Under the pieces are notes generated by a model. The model had not been told where the DNA came from, made no database searches, and was given only the letters and a program-made list of their open reading frames with translations. Positions 1 through 7,836 of a stretch of DNA of 45,367 nucleotides are shown in pieces (the stretch's first letter is position 1; every line of letters begins with the position of its first letter). Origin of the DNA: a virus; the IMG/VR virus record IMGVR_UViG_3300042384_000423, positions 1 to 45,367 of that record. One strand, given 5' to 3'. The translations under genes were made by a program, and so were the position numbers.

Positions 1-255
1 TCTTAGGGCCTTTTTAAATGTTACCTATATGTTGTGTAACTATGTGATTGTGTATGTAATCTTATACACTTTAGCGAGATAACAATTAGATTAATAAAAA
101 ACTTAATAACTTCACAAGTCATTGAGTGCACCAGTTTCTATAATAGAATAATTAGGTTGTTTCCATACCACACCGTGTGTAGGTTCGTGAAATGTAGAAA
201 AACTAACTATTATAGTTTTAGGTGTAAAATGCATAACTCCTTAATAACAAATAAA
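1..255. other. Non-coding start of window, leader of first gene
   Basis: No convincing gene is seen. Bases 1-15 (AGGGCC then a T run) look like the downstream half of a terminator whose other arm lies outside the window. A copy of the leader motif TCCTTAATAACA lies at 238-249, seven bases before the ATG of the first gene. An open frame begins at 157, but its first part crosses this leader, so it is treated as untranslated. No clear TAnnTTTG promoter was found. Confidence 0.45.
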
Positions 256-462
256 ATGAAATCAACAAAAATTATGTTAGCTTTTATAGCTACGCTTATT
301 GCTACATGGACTCTATTTAGTCTTATTGGATATTTATTATCTGATATGTCATTAAAAGAATGTTACACAAATGGTGGAACAATTGGTTGTATGGCTGTAT
401 TTGGTTGGATACCAAGTATTATTGTAGGTGCAGATATTAGTGATAAACTTAACAACTATTAA
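256..462 (+). CDS. Small two-helix membrane protein
   Basis: 68 residues. A basic start (MKSTK) is followed by a hydrophobic helix at about residues 7-28 and a second at about 41-58, separated by a short polar stretch with two Cys. This suggests a small inner-membrane protein spanning twice. The start at 256 follows the TCCTTAATAACA leader; an in-frame upstream extension would translate that leader. The next gene begins two bases after the stop. The family is not recognised. Confidence 0.6.
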   Translation: MKSTKIMLAFIATLIATWTLFSLIGYLLSDMSLKECYTNGGTIGCMAVFGWIPSIIVGADISDKLNNY

Positions 463-464
463 TA

Positions 465-827
465 ATGGATCATCCAATATTTAAAGCTGCTGTATTGATT
501 GGAAGTCAAGAAGAATCTGATATAGCTAAAGATATATGTCTTAAATATTCTCTTCCTGTTTGGGAAGAGATTGATTTAGGATTTGATTGGATAGATTATG
601 GTGATGGTGATCTTCCTACATATTTATATTATGATGGTAAAAGAGATGAATCTGAAAAATCTCGTGTAGGTTTTTTTGTTGATGATATGGATTTTAAACA
701 CAATTATAATATTATGTCAATAGAAGAATTTGAAGCATTAGCTAACACTCTAAATCCAGAATACGATAGTATAGAAGACATATTGTCTAAACTAAAAGAA
801 ATAAATAACATCCTTAATAACAAATAA
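465..827 (+). CDS. Hypothetical acidic protein
   Basis: 120 residues, acidic and soluble, rich in Asp, Glu and Tyr, with no membrane segment. The middle reads like a compact alpha/beta fold (VGFFVDDMDF) and the C-terminus is a probable helix ending in Lys/Asn. The gene follows the previous one by two bases and is followed by a TCCTTAATAACA leader at 811-822, which overlaps its 3' end. Not recognised; the function is unknown. Confidence 0.6.
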   Translation: MDHPIFKAAVLIGSQEESDIAKDICLKYSLPVWEEIDLGFDWIDYGDGDLPTYLYYDGKRDESEKSRVGFFVDDMDFKHNYNIMSIEEFEALANTLNPEYDSIEDILSKLKEINNILNNK

Positions 828-828
828 C

Positions 829-969
829 ATGAAAAAAAAACCTATTACATCAATAGTATCATTGTATACTATTACAGCTATTCTATTAGTTATCATCTTC
901 ACTATGGAGAGCTGTGCATCAAGATGCAAACAACAAAGAAGATATTGGTCTAATCATAGAGCTGTATAA
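829..969 (+). CDS. Small putative lipoprotein or membrane protein
   Basis: 46 residues. Lysines at the N-terminus are followed by a hydrophobic helix (about 9-28) and then MESCASRC, where the first Cys could be a Bacteroidota-type lipobox Cys. A short basic, Tyr/Trp-containing tail follows. The ATG lies seven bases after the TCCTTAATAACA leader and the next gene starts two bases after the stop. A role in envelope modification or lysis is possible, but nothing here proves it. Confidence 0.5.
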   Translation: MKKKPITSIVSLYTITAILLVIIFTMESCASRCKQQRRYWSNHRAV

Positions 970-971
970 TT

Positions 972-1163
972 ATGAGCACAGAACAAATTGAACAAAGGTT
1001 ACAGACTATCAAGAATGAAATACATGCATTAGATAGTCTAAGAGATGCACATGATGATACAAACATACATGTGATTGAAGAGCAACAAGACATATTGTTT
1101 CACGAAAGACAACAACTAACATTCTTGTTAGAGAGTTGTTTTGATGATCTTATAGGATTATGA
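972..1163 (+). CDS. Small coiled-coil protein
   Basis: 63 residues. Almost the whole length is predicted helix with Glu/Gln/Leu heptad spacing (EQRLQTIKNEIHAL), typical of a short coiled coil. Its stop overlaps the start of the next gene by four bases (ATGA). It resembles many small phage accessory proteins; no family is assigned. Confidence 0.55.
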   Translation: MSTEQIEQRLQTIKNEIHALDSLRDAHDDTNIHVIEEQQDILFHERQQLTFLLESCFDDLIGL

Positions 1164-1393
1164 AACTAGTAATTTATTCAGTATTAGCTATTGCTTGGCT
1201 TATATACCTTGCAGAGCCAACAATATCATTTAAACCATTCTCTATTGAGTTTGCTAAACCATATGCACCATTTGCTTGGTTTTTTCTTTTGCTTGCAATT
1301 GTATTTTTTCAAATACAATCTGATACTATTGCATACAAGAGAGGTGTAAATGATACAATCGAAATAGTTAAAGAAACACTTAAAAACAAATAA
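1160..1393 (+). CDS. Small two-helix membrane protein
   Basis: 77 residues with two hydrophobic helices, about residues 2-18 and 36-52, the second preceded by Pro-rich sequence. The C-terminal 20 residues are polar and end in TLKNK. The ATGA overlap with the upstream coiled-coil gene suggests translational coupling. It belongs to a run of four or five tiny membrane-protein genes. Function unknown. Confidence 0.55.
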   Translation: MKLVIYSVLAIAWLIYLAEPTISFKPFSIEFAKPYAPFAWFFLLLAIVFFQIQSDTIAYKRGVNDTIEIVKETLKNK

Positions 1394-1398
1394 GAATT

Positions 1399-1560
1399 AT
1401 GATAACATTATACATATTCCTATCATACTTAGTTATGATAGGAATTTTTATTGAGTCTTATGATCATATAGATGATCTTACATGGAAACATTATGTATCA
1501 TTGATGTTTAGTCCAATAGTATTACCAGTTCTTATTGGTATGATGATAAGTAAAAGATAA
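1399..1560 (+). CDS. Small two-helix membrane protein
   Basis: 53 residues. A hydrophobic N-terminal helix (about 2-18), an acidic loop with the sequence SYDHIDD, then a second hydrophobic helix (about 33-49) and a basic end (SKR). Its stop overlaps the next ATG (TAATG). Probably an inner-membrane protein of unknown role. Confidence 0.5.
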   Translation: MITLYIFLSYLVMIGIFIESYDHIDDLTWKHYVSLMFSPIVLPVLIGMMISKR

Positions 1561-1661
1561 TGGTAGTAGAATTTATAGCAAAGGTAATCATAAGCATGGT
1601 CTTATGGTTACTTGTTGCTAGAGTGTTCCTATACTTTGGCAAGAAAATATTTAAAGATTAA
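1560..1661 (+). CDS. Tiny single-pass membrane protein
   Basis: 33 residues, one hydrophobic helix (about 3-24) and a basic tail (GKKIFKD). The start is fused to the previous stop as TAATG, which supports real translation despite the size. Unknown function. Confidence 0.4.
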   Translation: MVVEFIAKVIISMVLWLLVARVFLYFGKKIFKD

Positions 1662-1675
1662 TCAAATCAAACACA

Positions 1676-1915
1676 ATGACAAAACAAAAATACAACATTG
1701 AAGAAGCATTCCAACAAGTTCAAGAACTAGTAGATGCTCAAGAGAAAGCATTGAGAACAGCTGACACTCTATTACATCTAAAAGATTGTATCATAGAGAT
1801 ATTAGAAGACCAAAAGAAAATTAATGAAAAAGAGAATAAGATTCTTAGAATCTGTCTGTATTCATTAGTAGCAGTGTATTCAATAATATTTATTGCATCA
1901 TATTTTGCGAAGTAG
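1676..1915 (+). CDS. Coiled-coil protein with C-terminal membrane anchor
   Basis: 79 residues. Residues 1-55 form a probable coiled coil (EEAFQQVQELVDAQEKAL) and residues 58-76 a single hydrophobic helix, so the protein is likely tail-anchored with its coiled coil in the cytoplasm. The arrangement resembles small phage spanin or holin-associated proteins in general form only; no homology is claimed. Confidence 0.5.
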   Translation: MTKQKYNIEEAFQQVQELVDAQEKALRTADTLLHLKDCIIEILEDQKKINEKENKILRICLYSLVAVYSIIFIASYFAK

Positions 1916-2060
1916 AATATCTAGAGGTACATTGGTAGCATCAACAGATAGATTTAGAGCAATCAAAGCTAAAAGGTTGATAGTAGAAGTGATATATAAT
2001 TTCAGAAATGGAATTATAAGAGAGAAGACAATAGACATAAGACAAACAATAAACCAGTAA
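1905..2060 (+). CDS. Possible small basic protein with TTG start
   Basis: An open frame of 51 residues begins at a TTG inside the previous gene's last codons and ends 21 bases before the next ATG. It is Arg- and Ile-rich (about ten Arg) with no hydrophobic segment. There is no ATG, so the call rests on the tight packing of the region and the absence of other coding content in the gap. It may be non-coding. Confidence 0.3.
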   Translation: MRSRISRGTLVASTDRFRAIKAKRLIVEVIYNFRNGIIREKTIDIRQTINQ

Positions 2061-2080
2061 TCAATTAATTCCTTAATAAC

Positions 2081-2572
2081 ATGAGTACACAAACAAGTAT
2101 TTTCACATTTGACCATGGTCAAAAAAAGCTTAACCAAGCAATTGGTGTAACAGATGGTTACATGAAAGATCTACAAGATCAAGTTACAAACACATTAAAG
2201 AATTTTGTCTTTGATGAGAACAAAGAAGTAAAAGATGATATGTCACCAAGTCTATTGGTAGAGACATGTGCTAATGAATTTAGCTATTCTCAATTAGTAG
2301 TGATGTCATCATTCTATTTACAAGATAAACTAGATGGATTTGCAGACAGTTTAAAAGATAAATTTAAGAATATGAAAGATTCAGTTAAAGCTATTAAATT
2401 AGATGCTGATGATCTTCCACCTAACATCAAAGAGATGCTTGATCAACTTACAGAAGGTCGTAGTGAAGGTGATCCAATTGATGGTGATTCATTACCACCA
2501 GAACTTAATGATTTCCTTAAGAAATTAGCTGAAGAGCAACAAAGACAAGAAGGAGATGGTGATGATGACTAA
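2081..2572 (+). CDS. Hypothetical acidic protein upstream of MoxR/VWA genes
   Basis: 163 residues. The first half is mixed alpha-helical; the C-terminal third is strongly acidic and low in complexity, ending in a run of Gly/Asp (GDGDDD). The ATG directly abuts the TCCTTAATAACA leader at 2070-2081. The gene overlaps the next and lies just upstream of the MoxR ATPase and VWA genes, so it may be a substrate or partner of that pair. This is inference from position. Confidence 0.55.
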   Translation: MSTQTSIFTFDHGQKKLNQAIGVTDGYMKDLQDQVTNTLKNFVFDENKEVKDDMSPSLLVETCANEFSYSQLVVMSSFYLQDKLDGFADSLKDKFKNMKDSVKAIKLDADDLPPNIKEMLDQLTEGRSEGDPIDGDSLPPELNDFLKKLAEEQQRQEGDGDDD

Positions 2573-2849
2573 TCCAACAAGAAGAAATCTATCTGGTGTG
2601 TATATATTTGATACTCTTCCAGGTGATAAGAGAAGACAACCTACAGTGTTTGAAGATTGTACAGAAGAGAAGCAACAAGAATGGTTAGATAGTCTAACTA
2701 CAGAAGCTCTCAAGAATCTTGCTAAACATTTAGGCACAAAACTTAGAGACTTAGGTGATATGTTTGATATCATGAGTGGATCTGTAGAATGTGAGGGTGA
2801 TGATGAGGATGAAGTAGAAGATCTACGTGATCCTAATGGTAATTCTTAA
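2556..2849 (+). CDS. Hypothetical acidic protein
   Basis: Up to 97 residues. Four possible starts lie close together (ATG 2556, GTG 2559, ATG 2562, ATG 2565). An AAGGAG at 2550-2555, rare in this window, favours 2562 or 2565. The protein has a helical middle (EWLDSLTTEALKNLAKHL) and an acidic tail (ECEGDDEDEVEDL). It ends just before a terminator. Unknown; perhaps co-expressed with the preceding acidic protein. Confidence 0.5.
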   Translation: MVMMTNPTRRNLSGVYIFDTLPGDKRRQPTVFEDCTEEKQQEWLDSLTTEALKNLAKHLGTKLRDLGDMFDIMSGSVECEGDDEDEVEDLRDPNGNS

Positions 2850-2861
2850 TAAATAACTAAT

Positions 2862-2886
2862 AAGAGAGCTGTAATGGCTCTCTTTT
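2862..2886 (+). terminator. Rho-independent terminator
   Basis: An 8-bp perfect stem AAGAGAGC (2862-2869) / GCTCTCTT (2877-2884) with a 7-base loop, followed by T residues. It closes the small-gene cluster. A potential ATG at 2874 lies in the hairpin, which argues against using it as the start of the next gene. Confidence 0.75.
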
Positions 2887-2897
2887 ATATCAAAGCT

Positions 2898-4214
2898 ATG
2901 AAACAATACAGATTTAAAAATGAACAAGAGTTTAAAGATGATGATTTTTGGAATGATGAATATGAATGCCCAGATAACTGGTCTGAAGAAGGTGATATGA
3001 ATGGTTATATGGGACAAGATGTTCCTGATAAATTCATTAAACTAATTGAGAAAGGTCATCCATTTACTTATGATAATTGGTTATTCCGAGCAAACAATTG
3101 TATTATCAAAGAAATAGAAGTAGTAAACGTAGAAGAAGTATTAGAACAAATTAAATTAAATAATTCCTTAATAACAAAAGAAAAAACAATGGCAACACAA
3201 GTAAAGAAATCAGCAAAAGCAAATCCAGTAGCAGAGAAGTTCGTATTTATGGACAAAACAGTTAACATTCTAAACGTAGGATTCCAAACATGTAAGAATG
3301 TTGTATTATATGGTCCAGGAGGACATGGTAAATCAGAAATGACACTTGATTTTCTAAAAGCAAAAGGTATTGAACCTTATGTTATTACAATGGGTACAGG
3401 TATGACTACAGACAGATTGTTTGGTGGTCTTGATATACCTATGTTTGAAAAGACAGGTAAAATAGAATATCTTGTAGAGAATTCATTTATGAATCATCCT
3501 TTTGTTATATTCGAAGAGATGTTTGATGCCCCTGATTTCATCTTAGAGCAATTAAAGGATATATTATCTAGTGGTACATTCAGAAATGGTACACAGATAT
3601 TTCCTATTGAAACTAAATTCATCATCTGTTGTACTAATAGAACTCGTGATGAATTCTCAAAGAATATGTCTTTGAAAGCATTGATGGAGAGATTTCCTCT
3701 TGAATTGAATGTTATCTGGGATAACTACACAGAGATCAGCTATAACAAATTACTAGAGAGTAAGTTTGGTGTAGATAATGTAGATCCAGTGATTCCTTAT
3801 TTGTTACAAGAGTATGCAAAGAATGGTATTACAATTAGTCCACGTGTTGCTGTAACAGCATATCAAGTGTATGACCAATGTGGACCAGAATCATTAAGCT
3901 TTATTGCTGAGTTCTCTAAGAAACCATCATTGATAGCTGAAGCTATTAAGAAGTTTGAGGCTACAATTAAGTTTAGAGATTTATCTGCAGCTCTTACATT
4001 CAGTATTGAAACTCTAACTCATTTACCATTGGTATCTAGAGATGATGAGAAGATGTATAAAGATGCTATTGGTGATCTTACTAAGCAATTAACAGACATC
4101 AAAGGATTAGCAGTGAGTGATGATATTGCACAAATACATTCACAATTAGTGAAAGCTGCTACACAAGCAAGTGAGAAGTTTACTAAGAGCCTTCAAATTG
4201 CTTCATTCATATAA
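2898..4214 (+). CDS. MoxR-type AAA+ ATPase with N-terminal extension
   Basis: 438 residues from ATG 2898. Residues 1-97 are an acidic domain not known from MoxR proteins. From about residue 98 (an internal ATG at 3189) the sequence is a MoxR-family AAA+ ATPase: Walker A GPGGHGKS near 139, Walker B VIFEEM near 203-208, sensor 1 CCTNRTRDEF. MoxR ATPases act with VWA proteins to remodel or mature other complexes, and the VWA partner follows with a TAATG overlap. The linker between the two parts is encoded by a leader-like TCCTTAATAACA (3165-3176), suggesting two genes fused in frame or an internal start at 3189. Confidence 0.85.
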   Translation: MKQYRFKNEQEFKDDDFWNDEYECPDNWSEEGDMNGYMGQDVPDKFIKLIEKGHPFTYDNWLFRANNCIIKEIEVVNVEEVLEQIKLNNSLITKEKTMATQVKKSAKANPVAEKFVFMDKTVNILNVGFQTCKNVVLYGPGGHGKSEMTLDFLKAKGIEPYVITMGTGMTTDRLFGGLDIPMFEKTGKIEYLVENSFMNHPFVIFEEMFDAPDFILEQLKDILSSGTFRNGTQIFPIETKFIICCTNRTRDEFSKNMSLKALMERFPLELNVIWDNYTEISYNKLLESKFGVDNVDPVIPYLLQEYAKNGITISPRVAVTAYQVYDQCGPESLSFIAEFSKKPSLIAEAIKKFEATIKFRDLSAALTFSIETLTHLPLVSRDDEKMYKDAIGDLTKQLTDIKGLAVSDDIAQIHSQLVKAATQASEKFTKSLQIASFI

Positions 4215-5605
4215 TGGCAAGTTTATGGGATAATGGGTATGATGATTACTACGGTGATTATTATGCCCCTTCCTATACTCCTAAGAAGAGTAGTGGAGGC
4301 TGGAAAAGTAAATATGGTGGTAGTGGATGGTCCAAGAGTTCTTGGTCTAATTTCTCATATGTTGTATCATATGAGGATAATGATGAAGATCTATTTGTTA
4401 AAGATCCAGTTAACTATTTAACACCAAGTGCTAAAGACATCAAAGCTAAGGTGAGAGGTGTTAAGAAGCAAGAATCTATTGATTTGATCAAAGAGTTAGC
4501 ACGTGTGTGTTATTTCAAGATGATTGATGAAACAGAATATGTAGCTGATAAGTATAAAGATGTAGATAACCTAGCTGATGAAGACAAAGGAGAATATGCA
4601 AAAAAGAAACCTTTATTTGATTCTGTGTATCAACAATATGTTCCAGGATTTACACCTCTTGAACAAGCTATTGCTATCTATCTGAAGCTTAAAGAATCTC
4701 CTACTGGAGAAAGAAGTGAAGATGATGATGATGAAGAAACAGATACAAGTAAATCATTTGATTTTGATAGAAGTCTTTATTCTGATCCAAATATCAATGA
4801 ACAATTAGATCTTAATGAACTAAGTAAGGATAAGAAGATGGAGATTATGAATCACATATCTCTTGTTGGTAAGTTTGGTAGTGAGTTTAAAGTGGAGAAA
4901 GAGATATCTGAGAAGATAGTGGCTAATTCTGATCAATATGCAACAATGATTATGAGAGATTATGCTCAAATACACATGATGCCATTATATCAGAAGATGT
5001 TTCCTAATTTTAGAACTAAATTCTTAACTAAAGATTTGACAGTGAATGTTCCTGTTGATAGAAAAGAACAGATTCAGAAGATCATCATTCTATTAGATTA
5101 TTCTGGTAGTATGTGTGAAGAACAAAAACAGATTTGGGTAAATGCTATATTAATAGACAGATTCAAGTATGTAATGAGAGGTGAAGCTGAAGTGTTCTTT
5201 AGTTATTTTGTACATGATCCAGAACAATTAGACTTCCAACATATAAAGAATAGAGAAGATGTAATTGCATTTTGGCAAACATTCTCTAATAGTCCTAATG
5301 GTGGAGGAACAGAAGTTGGTGATATGGTTGAACATGTAGCTAAAGAGATAGCTGATCGTAAACTTCACAATCTTGATATTGATTTATCAGAAGAGAAGCC
5401 AGAGATATTAATTATCAATGATGGTCAGGATTCTATAAATAGTGAGAAGTTTCCTTATAAAGTGAATGCCATATCATTAATGCAATTTAGTGATGAGTTA
5501 AAAGATCTTTGTCTTGATACAGATGGTAAACAGATTAAGGTGACAGAAGACTTGCAAGTGTTCAGCTATGCTAAAGATGTAGGTGAACAACAGATTAAAT
5601 TATAA
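4214..5605 (+). CDS. VWA-domain protein, partner of MoxR ATPase
   Basis: 463 residues. The N-terminus is rich in Gly, Ser, Tyr and Trp (residues 1-50, low complexity), followed by a helical domain and an acidic linker. The C-terminal von Willebrand factor A domain has the MIDAS motif DYSGS (Asp295, Ser297, Ser299), a downstream GGGTEVGD Thr motif and INDGQDS. CoxE/VWA-type proteins bind a metal and couple MoxR ATPases to their targets. The TAATG overlap with the MoxR gene shows paired expression. The target in phage infection is unknown. Confidence 0.85.
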   Translation: MASLWDNGYDDYYGDYYAPSYTPKKSSGGWKSKYGGSGWSKSSWSNFSYVVSYEDNDEDLFVKDPVNYLTPSAKDIKAKVRGVKKQESIDLIKELARVCYFKMIDETEYVADKYKDVDNLADEDKGEYAKKKPLFDSVYQQYVPGFTPLEQAIAIYLKLKESPTGERSEDDDDEETDTSKSFDFDRSLYSDPNINEQLDLNELSKDKKMEIMNHISLVGKFGSEFKVEKEISEKIVANSDQYATMIMRDYAQIHMMPLYQKMFPNFRTKFLTKDLTVNVPVDRKEQIQKIIILLDYSGSMCEEQKQIWVNAILIDRFKYVMRGEAEVFFSYFVHDPEQLDFQHIKNREDVIAFWQTFSNSPNGGGTEVGDMVEHVAKEIADRKLHNLDIDLSEEKPEILIINDGQDSINSEKFPYKVNAISLMQFSDELKDLCLDTDGKQIKVTEDLQVFSYAKDVGEQQIKL

Positions 5606-5616
5606 TTGGTTAATTA

Positions 5617-5653
5617 TTTGGTTTGTTACTCCCTGTAGATTATATTTGCAGGG
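5617..5653 (+). promoter_or_regulatory. Bacteroidota-type promoter with inverted repeat
   Basis: TTTG at 5617-5620, exactly 20 bases, then TATATTTG at 5641-5648, matching the TTTG/TAnnTTTG promoter of Bacteroidota primary sigma factors. The -7 element lies between inverted arms CCCTG (5631-5635) and CAGGG (5649-5653), which could form an operator or an early transcript hairpin. Confidence 0.6.
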
Positions 5654-5838
5654 ATATTGTATAATCACTGGGGACTATAAACGCCAAATAGCAGTTTAAA
5701 TAGTCAATGTATGTGCTGCGTATCATTGAACTTACCTATATTATGCATATTATGAGTTTAGAACTCACTAGAGTGATACAAAAAGAATAGGGAAGCTGAA
5801 AACTATATAGAGTAGGCACAAAATTAAACCAATGAACA
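5654..5838 (+). other. Structured untranslated leader
   Basis: No gene is seen between the promoter and ATG 5839. The transcript would contain several short inverted repeats, including CAATG...CATTG and GAGTT-TAG-AACTC at about 5755-5767. A long leader of this kind could be regulatory. No known riboswitch was recognised. Confidence 0.35.
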
Positions 5839-6021
5839 ATGAAGTATCTAATAAGTATAGTCTTTACGTTCTTATCTGTATTAGCCTTTATGAAACTATT
5901 GTTTCTATTGAATAAGGGCAATACTGTTGCAAATGTTTTTGCTATAGTAGGTATATTCTTATTGGGATATATAATTGCAAGAACAAAGTTATTTACACAA
6001 TTAAAATCAAAGAAAAAATGA
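5839..6021 (+). CDS. Small two-helix membrane protein
   Basis: 60 residues. Two hydrophobic helices at about 2-22 and 30-50 joined by a short Asn/Gly loop, with a basic C-terminus (KLFTQLKSKKK) suggesting a cytoplasmic end. Its stop overlaps the start of the SPFH lipoprotein by four bases, so the two are probably made together at the membrane. Function unknown. Confidence 0.55.
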   Translation: MKYLISIVFTFLSVLAFMKLLFLLNKGNTVANVFAIVGIFLLGYIIARTKLFTQLKSKKK

Positions 6022-6863
6022 AAAAAGTAGTATTATTAGGAGCATTAGTTGCTATGTTTGCAACATCATGTACAACAGCTGACTCAAGTGAAGTGGCATT
6101 AGTGGTAGATCAAATTGGAAATGACAAAGGTATTCCAAACATTGAAATGGCAAGTGGATTTATTTTCTACTTCCCACCAACACAGGATGTATTTATGTAT
6201 CCAACATCAGTTCAACATAAAGTATGGACAGCAACTGAGGATGAAGATTCTCCAACAGATGAACATATTGACGTAACATCAGCAGATGGAGCTACATTTG
6301 GATTAGATGTATCTATCAACTTACAATTGCAGAGAGCAAGAGCAGCTGATTTATTTATTAAGTATAGAGTTGGAATGGATGATTTAATTAATTCAAGAGT
6401 TAGAACTATTGTTAGAAAAGAGTTATTAGATAATGCTGTATCATTTGCATCAGATAGTTTATTACAACATAGAAATATCTATGAGGCTAATGTAACAAAA
6501 TCTTTATCAGCTTCTTTAGAGAAGGAAGGATTTACATTAAACAACATTGCTGTATTAAAAATGGCACTACCAGCATCATATAAAAAAGCTATTGAAAGAA
6601 AGATTGCTGTGTTACAAGAAACAGCAACTATCATCTCTCAGACTAAACAAGCTGAACAAACAGCATTGAAGAAAGTGGCATTAGCTAAGGGTAATTACGA
6701 AGCAGCACAATATGATGCTAAGACAAAAGAAATCTTATCACAACCTAAGCTTCTTGAATTATACAGAGCAGAAACAGAAAGAGTATGGGCAAATAAAGGC
6801 AGATCTCCATATGGTTCTAATAATGTATTTGGTTCTGCATCTGGAATTCTTTTAAATAGATAA
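6018..6863 (+). CDS. SPFH/prohibitin-like lipoprotein
   Basis: 281 residues. The signal peptide MKKVVLLGALVAMFATSC ends in a probable lipobox Cys18, predicting a lipid-anchored protein. Residues about 25-210 form an SPFH (stomatin/prohibitin) domain with the usual strand-rich start, a VTSADGATFGLDVSINLQL core and a long helix rich in Ala, Lys and Glu (about 195-255). Such proteins assemble into membrane rings or microdomains. Large phages sometimes encode them, with unclear roles. The C-terminus is short and Gly/Ser-rich. The preceding membrane gene overlaps it. Confidence 0.8.
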   Translation: MKKVVLLGALVAMFATSCTTADSSEVALVVDQIGNDKGIPNIEMASGFIFYFPPTQDVFMYPTSVQHKVWTATEDEDSPTDEHIDVTSADGATFGLDVSINLQLQRARAADLFIKYRVGMDDLINSRVRTIVRKELLDNAVSFASDSLLQHRNIYEANVTKSLSASLEKEGFTLNNIAVLKMALPASYKKAIERKIAVLQETATIISQTKQAEQTALKKVALAKGNYEAAQYDAKTKEILSQPKLLELYRAETERVWANKGRSPYGSNNVFGSASGILLNR

Positions 6864-7346
6864 TTGCACAGTGGTCCTACATCCACACACATTAAACTTG
6901 TAGGATTGGTCTCTGATGTTAGGGAACACTTGTGAGTTGCAATGATAAAACTCTCAAACAGGCTAAACATTGAACCAGATAGTGCATGAGGCCCATGCTA
7001 CGAGTAACTATCAAAGATACTATCAGTAATGGTAGATGTGTTGTTCCCTTGAGAAAGGAATATGTACAAGAAGTGGAAGTTACGCCACACAACACAAATG
7101 AGTTCTCAGCAAGTAGTTAATCAGGTGTGAGTTCAGTAATCCTCCCATTTACACATCGAAAGGAGGTAATTAACTACGTGACCCTACTCTTATATCTAAC
7201 AATCGTAATTGATTTGCAGAAACAATAGTACATAAGAACAGACTATAAGAAAGAGGGTGCTAAACAATATTTAAAGCTCGAGGCTCAATCATTTGATTTG
7301 AGCACGCTACCTCGGACTATGATAAGTGTCCTCACATGAGGAATTT
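6864..7346 (+). other. Long structured non-coding region upstream of tmRNA
   Basis: About 480 bases without a credible gene but dense in inverted repeats: TCCTACA 6875-6881 / TGTAGGA 6899-6905; GATAGT 6978-6983 / ACTATC 7007-7012 enclosing GCATG 6984-6988 / CATGC 6994-6998; GTAGTTAAT 7113-7121 / ATTAACTAC 7169-7177 enclosing CCTCC 7141-7145 / GGAGG 7162-7166; CGAGG 7279-7283 / CCTCG 7310-7314 enclosing GCTCAA / TTGAGC; and CCTCA-CA-TGAGG at 7330-7341. The nesting suggests a folded RNA. No known RNA family (tRNA, RNase P, group I intron) was recognised, and no promoter was found for the tmRNA, which may be processed from this transcript. Confidence 0.5.
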
Positions 7347-7679
7347 GGGGGTGACTGGAATTGACTGGTTATTATAGATTATACAATTCAGCCAGAGAGA
7401 TAACTGTAAACTAAGGTGAATTTAATTTAAATGGCAAAAACACAAATGGTGTAGTGGCTCTAGGAGCAAACGCACAAATCGAAGCTAATATGAACAAAGT
7501 ATTCTCATTATTGAATGAGGATGTAATAGTTGGTTTAGCAGCCTAAATTACCTCAAGATTTCTCTATTAGATTAAATAGAGTGGTGGGAACGTTAAGCTA
7601 AGCTTGACCCTAAATAAGCTGTATAAAATTGTATTTTTGAAGTAAGCAACACGGGAGTTCGAATCTCCCCACCTCCACA
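7347..7679 (+). ncRNA. ssrA: Transfer-messenger RNA (tmRNA)
   Basis: The ends fold as a tRNA-like domain: GGGGGTG (7347-7353) pairs over 7 bp with CACCTCC (7670-7676), one G-U pair, followed by discriminator A. A perfect T-arm GGGAG-TTCGAAT-CTCCC lies at 7653-7669. The 5' part TGACTGGAATTGACTGG has the form of the tmRNA D-loop region. ATACAATT (7381-7388) pairs with AATTGTAT (7627-7634) as helix P2. The likely tag frame, 7433-7546, begins GKNTN, ends GLAA then TAA, and is about 37 residues, much longer than the usual 8-15. The encoded end is ACA, so CCA would need completion. tmRNA rescues stalled ribosomes and tags proteins for degradation. The resume codon is inferred. Confidence 0.88.
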
Positions 7680-7836
7680 GCAGTTACTTGACGCAAATAG
7701 CACAGTAACAGACATTGGATAGTTTGCACATCACGAATGTTAAGTCCTTTCCACGCAGAGAAGGAGTTGAGTACTTATAGAGAAGAAATGTTCCTAATCT
7801 CAACAATTGACATCTCCCAAGGGAGAAGGTCCTATT
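7680..7836 (+). other. Structured non-coding region downstream of tmRNA
   Basis: About 160 bases with no gene. Short stems are visible: GTTACT / AGTAAC at about 7683-7711, CCTT...AAGG at about 7747-7769, and CTCCC-AA-GGGAG at 7813-7824. It may be a 3' trailer removed during tmRNA maturation or part of a further RNA. Confidence 0.35.

Noticed and set aside
7181-7346. tRNA genes beside the tmRNA
   Set aside because: Hairpins exist, but no cloverleaf with a T-loop of the TTCGAAT type and matching acceptor was found outside the tmRNA.
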